A stretch of DNA of 9,328 bases from Hyphomicrobiales bacterium. Lineage in GTDB: Bacteria; Pseudomonadota; Alphaproteobacteria; Rhizobiales; JAKIUO01. The stretch lies in NCBI GenBank assembly GCA_027069645.1, contig JALXEI010000003.1, forward strand, positions 1-9,328, in the 5' to 3' direction. Shown here in pieces: positions 6,087 to 9,328 of the stretch. Numbering within the stretch: position 1 is the stretch's first letter; the number at the start of each line of letters is the position of its first letter. The notes under the pieces are model-generated. The model searched no databases, was not told the origin of the DNA, and saw only the letters and a program-made list of their open reading frames with translations. A program made the translations under genes and the position numbers.

Positions 6087-6094
6087 CTCCCCTT
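6087..6094 (-). promoter_or_regulatory. Ribosome binding site that sets the esterase start
   Basis: AAGGGGAG on the minus strand, 8 nt before the ATG at 6078. It lies inside the reading frame if the longer start at 6099 were used, which argues for the shorter form. Confidence 0.65.
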
Positions 6095-6269
6095 TTCATG
6101 TCCCCTGTTTATTCAGATGATCTGCAAGCATATGCGGTGCTGATGTGCAAACAGCAACGAAAATAATGTCAGAAAGGACGGCTTCATGTGGATAAAACCG
6201 TTGCATACCTGTTGCCACTACCGTCAGACTGTCAAGAACACAGACTTTTCGTCAGGAGCCCCGCGCACA

Positions 6270-7208
6270 ATGAACAATCCGCCGATTTTCCGTTTTGCCC
6301 CCAGCCCCAATGGCAGACTGCATCCGGGTCATGCCTACAGTGCCCTCGTCAACTGGCATATGGCGCGGCAAACAGGCGGCCGTTTTCTGCTGCGGATCGA
6401 GGATGTGGACGGCGGCAGGGCCCGTGATGAATATATCGAACAGATTTTCGAGGATCTCGCCTGGCTGGGGCTTGAATGGGAAAAGCCGGTTCTGAAGCAA
6501 TCCGAACACATGCATCACTATGCAACTGCCCTCGCCCGGCTCGACAAAATGGGCCTGCTCTACCCCTGCTTTGCCACAAGGCGGGAAATTCTCGAACATC
6601 CGCGCACCCGCTCCATGCCGGAAAATCCCGATGGCGTGCCGATCTATCCGGGCCTTTATCGCGATGTCCCGGAAGCAAAAACCCGCCCCCGCATCGAGGC
6701 CGGGGAGCCCCACACGCTGCGTCTCGACATGCAAAAAGCCCTCGCCATTGCCGGGCAGAAGGTCGGGGAAATCAGTTTTCGCGAACGTCGCAGGGATGGA
6801 AGCTGCCGGATTGTCAAAGCCTCTCCGGCCTGCTGGGGAGATGTGGTGCTGGCCCGCAAGGATATGCCCACCAGCTATTCCCTTGCCGTAGTTGTCGATG
6901 ATGCCAGACAAGGTATCACTCATGTGGTCCGGGGGGAGGATCTGCGCGACGCCACCAGCCTGCACCGGTTGTTGCAGATCCTGCTGGACCTCCCTGAACC
7001 TCTTTACTTCCATCATCCCCTTGTTGTTGATAGAACAGGACGAAAGCTGTCGAAAAGCGACCGGGATATCAGCCTTGCGGCCCTGCGCGCCAATGGCATC
7101 ACGCCGCAACAACTGATTGAGCAGCTACCACCTCTTTACGTACAGGAACACCTGGCCCCCGGCTCCCGTTGCAAAACACAGCCACTGACAGGCAAGAAAC
7201 ATGAGTGA
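6270..7208 (+). CDS. gluQRS: Glutamyl-Q tRNA(Asp) synthetase
   Basis: 312 residues. GluQ-RS activates glutamate with ATP and transfers it to the queuosine base at position 34 of tRNA(Asp). It is the catalytic half of glutamyl-tRNA synthetase without the anticodon-binding domain, which the length fits (GluRS is about 470). Visible: F-R-F-A-P-S-P-N-G (7-15), class I HIGH-type motif H18-P-G-H21, L-R-I-E-D-V-D (41-47), R-G-E-D-L (221-225) and K-L-S-K-S (259-263). The cysteine cluster that binds zinc in E. coli GluQ-RS is reduced to C100 in Y-P-C-F-A-T-R, so zinc binding is probably lost. The start is debatable: AGGAG lies 11 nt before the ATG at 6270, while an in-frame ATG at 6186 has AAAGGA 7 nt upstream and would add 28 residues that do not look like the family. 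It overlaps the next gene by 8 nt. Confidence 0.93.
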   Translation: MNNPPIFRFAPSPNGRLHPGHAYSALVNWHMARQTGGRFLLRIEDVDGGRARDEYIEQIFEDLAWLGLEWEKPVLKQSEHMHHYATALARLDKMGLLYPCFATRREILEHPRTRSMPENPDGVPIYPGLYRDVPEAKTRPRIEAGEPHTLRLDMQKALAIAGQKVGEISFRERRRDGSCRIVKASPACWGDVVLARKDMPTSYSLAVVVDDARQGITHVVRGEDLRDATSLHRLLQILLDLPEPLYFHHPLVVDRTGRKLSKSDRDISLAALRANGITPQQLIEQLPPLYVQEHLAPGSRCKTQPLTGKKHE

Positions 7209-7701
7209 AGCACCCGAAAACCTCCCGGATTGTCCTGCTACAGACCTGATCGAGGCAACAGCGACCGTCGTCGCCGTTGACGGCGACCTCGCCATTGTCG
7301 AAACAAGGCGCACCAATGCCTGTTCGGGATGCGGGGCCGCCGCCGGATGCGGCACTTCGGCGCTGGGCCAGGTGTTTGGCAAAAAGCGCAATTTGCTCTA
7401 TATCCGCAACAGTTTTGACGCTGTACCCGGAGAACAGGTGATTATTGCCATGCCTGAAAAAGACCTTCTGCTCGCCGCTCTGGCCGCCTATATGATGCCG
7501 CTGCTGGCGATGATCGGCCTTGCCCTGCTCACCCTTTCCCTTGGCGGCAGCGATATGATGGCCGGTCTTGTCTCCCTTGCCGGACTGGCAATCGGGCTTG
7601 TTGTCGCCGGGCGCCTGACGGCGAAATCACCGGCGAGGTTTACCCCCGTCTTTTTGCGCCGCACGCCTTTCACCGGTGCTGCGAGGAACTGCGGGAAGTA
7701 A
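7201..7701 (+). CDS. rseC: RseC/MucC family membrane protein (SoxR-reducing system type)
   Basis: 166 residues. RseC-family proteins are small inner-membrane proteins tied to the Rsx/Rnf electron-transport complex, which reduces SoxR in E. coli; their molecular role is poorly defined. An N-terminal soluble part begins A-T-V-V-A-V-D-G (21-28), carries the cysteine cluster C41-S-G-C44-x5-C50-G-T, and reaches V-P-G-E-Q-V (75-80). Two membrane segments follow at about 89-113 and 117-137, then a short basic tail. Length and order match the family (E. coli RseC is 159). The ATG lies within the end of gluQRS (ATGAGTGA overlap), implying translational coupling, and apbE follows after 5 nt. The symbol is given by family, not by proven function. 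Confidence 0.87.
   Translation: MSEAPENLPDCPATDLIEATATVVAVDGDLAIVETRRTNACSGCGAAAGCGTSALGQVFGKKRNLLYIRNSFDAVPGEQVIIAMPEKDLLLAALAAYMMPLLAMIGLALLTLSLGGSDMMAGLVSLAGLAIGLVVAGRLTAKSPARFTPVFLRRTPFTGAARNCGK
7693..7698 (+). promoter_or_regulatory. Ribosome binding site for apbE inside the end of rseC
   Basis: GGGAAG lies 8 nt before the GTG at 7707 and inside the last codons of the preceding gene. It supports the GTG start; the ATG at 7702 is out of frame. Confidence 0.6.
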
Positions 7702-7706
7702 ATGCT

Positions 7707-8762
7707 GTGAAAACGCCTCGACAACTGAAAACAGCGGCTGTGCTGCTGGCCGTTGTGCTGATGCTGTCGTCCTGCGCCAAAAAAATCGAGCACAAATATA
7801 CGCTGTTCGTCTTCGGGACGCTGGTCAACATCACGCTCTATGGCCCCGACAAGGCCACCGGTGACAGGGTTATCGCTCTCATATCTGAAAATTTCAGGCA
7901 ACAGCACCGGGACTGGCACCCCTGGCGCAAGGGCAAGCTGTTCGAGATTAACAGGGCTATCGCGGGCGGCTATCCCCTGCCCGTTGATGCGGAAATGAAA
8001 CAAATCCTCATCGAGGCACGCAATCTGCAACATCTAAGCCGCGGCCTGTTCAACCCGGCCATTGGCAAGATTGTTGGCCTGTGGGGCTTTCACCAGGACG
8101 AAAAACCAAAGGGCCCCCCGCCTGACAAAAAGGCCATTGCGCGGATCGTCAAATCACATCCTTCAATGGACGATCTTGAGCTGAAACACGGGCTGGTCAT
8201 TCCGCACAACAAAAATGTGCAACTGGACTTTGGCGGTTTTGCCAAGGGAAGCGCACTCGACCGGGCGGCGGCGCTGCTTGAAAAACATGGCATCAAAAAC
8301 GCGATCCTCAATGCCGGCGGTGATCTCAATGTGCTTGGCACACATGGCAACCGGCCCTGGCGTGCGGGTATCCGCCACCCGAAACACTGGGGGGTCATCG
8401 CAACCGTCAGTCTGCAACCGGGTGAAGCGCTTTACACCTCGGGAAACTATTATCGCTACAGGGAAAATGAGGGAAAGCGCTATTCACACATCATTGATCC
8501 GCGTACCGGCTGGCCGGTGGATCACATCATCTCGGCCAGCGTTATCCATAAAAACGGCGCCCTTGCCGACGCCGCCGCCACGGCACTGACCGTTGCCGGG
8601 CCGAAGCACTGGCTGGAAACCGCCCGCAATATGGGCCTCAATCAGGTGCTGCTGGTGGATAAGGACGGCGGACTTCACATGACCCCGAAAATGCAAAAGC
8701 GCCTCGCCATTACCGACAAAAAGGCAAGGATTGTAGAGATCGGCAATCCCTTTGCAAAATGA
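7707..8762 (+). CDS. apbE: FAD:protein FMN transferase (ApbE), lipoprotein form
   Basis: 351 residues from a GTG start. ApbE takes FMN from FAD and joins it through phosphate to a threonine or serine of target flavoproteins such as RnfG/RnfD or NqrB/NqrC. A hydrophobic signal (10-20) ends in lipobox L-S-S-C23, so it should be a periplasm-facing lipoprotein. Family motifs: F-N-P-A-I-G-x3-G-L-W-G-F (115-128), L-D-F-G-G-F-A-K-G-S-A-L-D (173-185), N-A-G-G-D (202-206), T-S-G-N-Y (244-248), S-H-I-I-D-P-R-T-G (260-268) and A-L-A-D288-A-A-A-T-A-L, whose D288 is the likely Mg-binding residue. Nothing appears to be missing. It is the last gene of the gluQRS-rseC-apbE operon. RseC next door fits an Rnf/Rsx-type target, but no FMN-acceptor protein is in the window. 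Confidence 0.95.
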   Translation: MKTPRQLKTAAVLLAVVLMLSSCAKKIEHKYTLFVFGTLVNITLYGPDKATGDRVIALISENFRQQHRDWHPWRKGKLFEINRAIAGGYPLPVDAEMKQILIEARNLQHLSRGLFNPAIGKIVGLWGFHQDEKPKGPPPDKKAIARIVKSHPSMDDLELKHGLVIPHNKNVQLDFGGFAKGSALDRAAALLEKHGIKNAILNAGGDLNVLGTHGNRPWRAGIRHPKHWGVIATVSLQPGEALYTSGNYYRYRENEGKRYSHIIDPRTGWPVDHIISASVIHKNGALADAAATALTVAGPKHWLETARNMGLNQVLLVDKDGGLHMTPKMQKRLAITDKKARIVEIGNPFAK

Positions 8763-8814
8763 CGCGCAAGGCCCCCCGCTGCCTCCTTTCGGGTAAGGAT
8801 AGTGCCGAAATAAA

Positions 8815-8843
8815 TTGCCCTGTCAAAGACTTGCCGTTAAAAG
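8815..8843 (+). promoter_or_regulatory. Candidate promoter for the GMC oxidoreductase gene
   Basis: TTGCCC (8815-8820) and TAAAAG (8838-8843) lie 17 nt apart, each matching its consensus at four of six positions. Transcription would start near 8850, about 30 nt before the ATG. The 116-bp gap from apbE makes a separate promoter plausible. Confidence 0.3.
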
Positions 8844-8878
8844 ATAGCTGCCAAACCAATCAAAAGTGAGAGCCCCTG

Positions 8879-9328
8879 ATGACCCGCCTTTCGCGTCCTC
8901 TTGATGATATAAAACCCCGCTATGACGTTGTTGTCGTCGGCTCGGGCTATGGCGGCGGCGTGGCGGCTTCGCGTCTGAGCGGCGCGGGACTGAGCGTCTG
9001 CGTGCTGGAGCGCGGTCGTGAATTTGCACCTGGCGATTTTCCCGCCCGCTTTCCCGATATGAAGAACGAGCTTTACATTCATGGCAAAAAACATGCGGTC
9101 GGCTCGGAAACGGCCCTGTTTGATTTCTGCCACGGCCAGCACATGCATGTGCTCACCGGCACCGGTCTTGGCGGCGGTTCGCTGGTCAATGCCGCCGTGG
9201 CACTGCGCCCCGACCCGCGCGTGTTCGACAAGCCGCAATGGCCCCGGCAGATCACCGAAGGGGACGAACTTGACGAGGGCTTTACCCGCGCCCGCCATAT
9301 GCTGCGCCCCGTTGCTGACAGGAAAGCC
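8879..9328 (+). CDS. GMC-family FAD-dependent oxidoreductase, cholesterol-oxidase-like (partial, 5' end)
   Basis: The frame opens with ATG at 8879 and stays open for all 150 codons to the window edge, so the C-terminal part is missing. GMC enzymes oxidise alcohols, including sterols and sugars, with FAD. The dinucleotide-binding fold is clear: Y-D-V-V-V-V-G-S-G-Y-G-G-G-V-A-A-S-R-L (15-33) with E44 at the end of the second strand for the FAD ribose. G-T-G-L-G-G-G-S-L-V-N-A-A-V-A-L (94-109) and R-P-D-P-R-V-F (110-116) resemble the FAD-lining region of cholesterol-oxidase-type members. No signal peptide is visible, unlike secreted actinobacterial cholesterol oxidases. The start has a weak GTGAGAG 6 nt upstream. 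The substrate cannot be inferred from this fragment. Confidence 0.87.
   Translation, partial: MTRLSRPLDDIKPRYDVVVVGSGYGGGVAASRLSGAGLSVCVLERGREFAPGDFPARFPDMKNELYIHGKKHAVGSETALFDFCHGQHMHVLTGTGLGGGSLVNAAVALRPDPRVFDKPQWPRQITEGDELDEGFTRARHMLRPVADRKA

Noticed and set aside
6252..7112. 286-codon minus-strand open frame
   Set aside because: Complement of gluQRS, whose HPGH and KLSKS motifs are unmistakable on the plus strand.
7488..8033. 181-codon minus-strand open frame across rseC and apbE
   Set aside because: Shadow frame; it bridges two well-supported plus-strand genes and lacks recognisable features.
8837..9298. 153-codon minus-strand open frame at the right edge
   Set aside because: Complement of the GMC oxidoreductase, whose FAD-binding motifs are in the plus-strand frame.
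1..9328. CRISPR array, tRNA or rRNA gene, insertion sequence or attachment site
   Set aside because: I saw no regularly spaced repeats, cloverleaf-like segments, transposase motifs or flanking direct repeats in either strand.

Overview
The window looks like ordinary chromosome from an alphaproteobacterium of moderate GC content; the order cannot be fixed from sequence alone. The protein styles support this: an HNH nuclease of the N-A-D-Y-R-P-L-S type common in that class, a GluQ-RS of about 310 residues, and a YafK-type L,D-transpeptidase. There are nine genes (eight complete, one cut by the right edge), no RNA gene, no insertion sequence and no CRISPR array. The longest gap between genes is about 190 bp.

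Left part (7-4730), all on the minus strand. In order of transcription: an HNH endonuclease, a cyclopropane-fatty-acyl-phospholipid synthase-like methyltransferase, a small secreted protein, and a large L,D-transpeptidase with a long low-complexity N-terminal half and an arginine-rich tail. Gaps of 111-188 bp, together with candidate promoters, suggest separate units rather than one operon. Three of the four products concern the envelope: lipid modification, a secreted protein and peptidoglycan cross-linking.

Middle part (4731-6078). A divergent intergenic region with overlapping candidate promoters separates the HNH gene from a plus-strand lipoprotein of unknown function. That gene converges, with only 3 bp between stop codons, on a minus-strand carboxylesterase/phospholipase of the alpha/beta-hydrolase fold.

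Right part (6270-9328), plus strand. gluQRS, an rseC-family gene and apbE form a tight operon (8-nt overlap, then a 5-nt gap). GluQ-RS glutamylates queuosine in tRNA(Asp). RseC-type proteins are linked to Rsx/Rnf electron transport. ApbE attaches FMN to such complexes, so the last two probably serve one redox complex that is not in the window. A GMC/cholesterol-oxidase-type flavoprotein gene starts 116 bp later and runs off the edge.

I found no convincing new multi-gene system. The points most worth a second look are the architecture of the L,D-transpeptidase, the rseC-apbE pair without a visible flavoprotein target, the two uncharacterised exported proteins, the altered active-site positions of the CFA-like enzyme, and several corrected start codons.
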